NCBI GenBank assembly: GCA_030589835.1
Contig: JAUUZS010000156.1
Coordinates: 1 to 8,555 of the forward strand
Source: Cyclobacteriaceae bacterium
Lineage (GTDB): Bacteria; Bacteroidota; Bacteroidia; Cytophagales; Cyclobacteriaceae
DNA: 8,555 bases
Direction of reading: 5' to 3'
The notes beneath the pieces are model-generated. The model was not told the DNA's origin and searched no databases. It saw only the letters and a list, made by a program, of their open reading frames with translations. This document shows positions 7,044-8,555 of the stretch, one piece after another. Numbering within the stretch: the stretch's first letter is position 1; the number at the start of each line of letters is the position of its first letter. Both the position numbers and the translations under genes were made by a program.

Positions 7044-8555
7044 TCATTTGGTCGATTTCTTCTCCAGATGTTCAAATCTATTGGACAGGGGTTTGAGTTT
7101 CCTTATTTTTTCAGGAATTCCTTCAAAATTGAATGATTCCCTGTAAGCAAATTCACCGTCAGTCATCAATACCATGGAGTTTAAAATCAACAATGTCTCT
7201 GCCGGATTATCGGATTCACCAAGTATTGTTGCCATCGCCTTTAAAGGGTTTTCGTTTAATACCAAGCCCATATATTCCAGGGCCCGAATCTTATTGATCC
7301 TTTCGGAATCTGAAAGTGCAATTTTTTTGATTTCTGAATCGAATTGAACAGCCTCTTTTCCAAAGGTACTACAGACAATGATTGCCCAATAGCGTTCCCA
7401 GGGATCTTTGGAATTCAATGCTTTTTTCAGTGCGGATTTTGCATCGTCAAAATTTGAGATACTTAAATCTGCGATGTTCATATATTTTAAAAGTTCACCC
7501 TTATGATCCTGGCCAAATTTTTCGGGATTGTCAAAGGCATTTTTTATAAGAATATGCTCTGGGTAAAATGAAAGATCGGGTAAGTTTGTCATATAGCTAT
7601 TGAGTCTTTCTCTCATTAAGAGCACAGTTTTTTTATGGGCAGTGTCTTCGGCCAAATTCTTTGTTTCAAAGGGATCCTTTTCTATATCAAAAAGCTGCTC
7701 AGCTGGTTTTGACTTATAAAAATGGGACTGAACCTCATTTAATTCACCGCTCTTATATAATTTGGCCCATTCTTTATAGGCCAGTTGTCTGTAACGGTAT
7801 TGGTTCATCAATCCGTCGTAATTAAAAGGTTGATAGTTTCTGACATATTTGTACTTGCCTTTTCTTAAGGCACGAACCATATCGTACTTTTCATCGAATC
7901 TATCGGCATAACTAAAGGTTTCATCTCGGTTATTAATGTCTTCTAAACTTACATTTTTCCCTAAAAAAGGTTTGCCATCCATTCCTTTTGGAATTTCAAC
8001 CCCTGCCAGATTCAATACGGTAGGCCCTAAATCCACAAAACTCACAAAGCCTTTAACCGTACTTCCAATTTTATTTGGTGCCAGGTGTTTGTATTTTTCA
8101 GGAACATGAACCACCATGGGTACATGCAAGCCTGTTTCGTACAAATAGCCTTTACTTCCCGGTAAAACCCCACCGTGATCTCCATAATAAAATATAAAAG
8201 TATCATCATACAAGCCATCTTCCTTCAATTGGTTGATGACCTCACCTAATTTTGCATCCATTTCAATTATTTTATCGCGATAAAAGGCATTGGTGTATTT
8301 AAATAATTCTGTATTTGGATGATTTGGTTGAACTTTAAACGATTCTTTGTCTGTTGTTGGAGGTTTGTTTTCTATGGAATTTTGCTTAAAATGAAGTTTT
8401 CCCTCATGCGTGATACCGGTATTAAAAATATGAAAAAACGGTTGATTTTCTTCTCTGTTTCTCCAACTGGCCTTATTTGAAGAGTCGTCCCATACATTTT
8501 CCGGTTTTATAAAATTATAATCTTCCTTGCTGTTGTTGGTGGTATAATAACCCGC
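7044..8555 (-). CDS. S1-family sulfatase with helical HEAT-like C-terminal region (N-terminus outside window)
   Basis: On the minus strand the frame is open from the right edge to a TGA at 7044-7046, giving 503 C-terminal residues. A Met at 8261 is internal, because clear sulfatase sequence lies upstream of it: AGYYTTNNSKEDYNF at the very edge, WDDSSNKASWRNR and QPFFHIFNTGITHEG. Further on are YYGDHGGVLPGSKGYLYETGL (metal-binding Asp126-His127 and Lys135, counted from the window edge) and HVPMVVHVP. The CxPxR formylglycine site would be upstream, outside the window. About residues 368-463 form repeated helices (DPWERYWAIIVCSTFG, INKIRALEYMGLVL, AETLLILNSMVLM) like HEAT repeats, a feature I associate with sulfatases of the S1_8 type (tentative). 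It is convergent with the other sulfatase across a 66-bp gap. The substrate is unknown; sulfated glycan is inferred from its neighbours. Confidence 0.88.
   Translation of the reverse strand, partial: AGYYTTNNSKEDYNFIKPENVWDDSSNKASWRNREENQPFFHIFNTGITHEGKLHFKQNSIENKPPTTDKESFKVQPNHPNTELFKYTNAFYRDKIIEMDAKLGEVINQLKEDGLYDDTFIFYYGDHGGVLPGSKGYLYETGLHVPMVVHVPEKYKHLAPNKIGSTVKGFVSFVDLGPTVLNLAGVEIPKGMDGKPFLGKNVSLEDINNRDETFSYADRFDEKYDMVRALRKGKYKYVRNYQPFNYDGLMNQYRYRQLAYKEWAKLYKSGELNEVQSHFYKSKPAEQLFDIEKDPFETKNLAEDTAHKKTVLLMRERLNSYMTNLPDLSFYPEHILIKNAFDNPEKFGQDHKGELLKYMNIADLSISNFDDAKSALKKALNSKDPWERYWAIIVCSTFGKEAVQFDSEIKKIALSDSERINKIRALEYMGLVLNENPLKAMATILGESDNPAETLLILNSMVLMTDGEFAYRESFNFEGIPEKIRKLKPLSNRFEHLEKKSTK

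Overview
The window looks like chromosomal DNA of a marine-type flavobacterium (Bacteroidota, Flavobacteriia). The DNA is AT-rich and start codons lack strong Shine-Dalgarno sequences. The gene content also fits: a Bacteroidota-type TonB C-terminal domain, a RemB/Wzi-like outer-membrane barrel, three lipoprotein signal peptides, and a cluster of carbohydrate-active enzymes with sulfatases. No rRNA, tRNA, CRISPR array, insertion sequence or phage gene is visible.

Left part (1-3307): a cell-envelope block. It starts inside a gene whose last 134 codons encode a TonB-type energy-transducer C-terminal domain, closed by a clear Rho-independent terminator (432-461). After about 250 bp without a gene, containing a perfect 10-bp inverted repeat just before the next start, comes a two-gene operon with a 6-nt gap. 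Its genes are a left-handed beta-helix N-acetyltransferase of the WbpD/WlbB type (UDP-amino-sugar uronate acetylation for surface polysaccharide) and a 686-residue outer-membrane protein. The latter carries a TonB-C-like domain after its signal peptide, followed by a Wzi-like/RemB-like beta-barrel. These genes fit a role in surface polysaccharide assembly or attachment and perhaps gliding.

Right part (3407-8555): a carbohydrate-degradation block. Three plus-strand genes all encode predicted lipoproteins: a CBM9-like carbohydrate-binding protein, a GH76 family protein (alpha-1,6-mannanase family) and a formylglycine (S1) sulfatase with an intact CSPTR motif. A second S1 sulfatase, with an alpha-helical HEAT-like C-terminal region, is encoded convergently on the minus strand and runs off the right edge, so its N-terminus and catalytic CxPxR motif are outside the window.

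Taken together, the right part reads as a piece of a polysaccharide utilization locus for a sulfated alpha-mannose-containing glycan. The CBM9-like protein would bind it, GH76 would cut the alpha-1,6-mannan backbone and the sulfatases would strip sulfate esters. No SusC/SusD pair, transporter or regulator lies in the window, so the substrate is inferred. The boundary between the two blocks is the 99-bp gap 3308-3406, which holds a perfect 12-bp palindrome.
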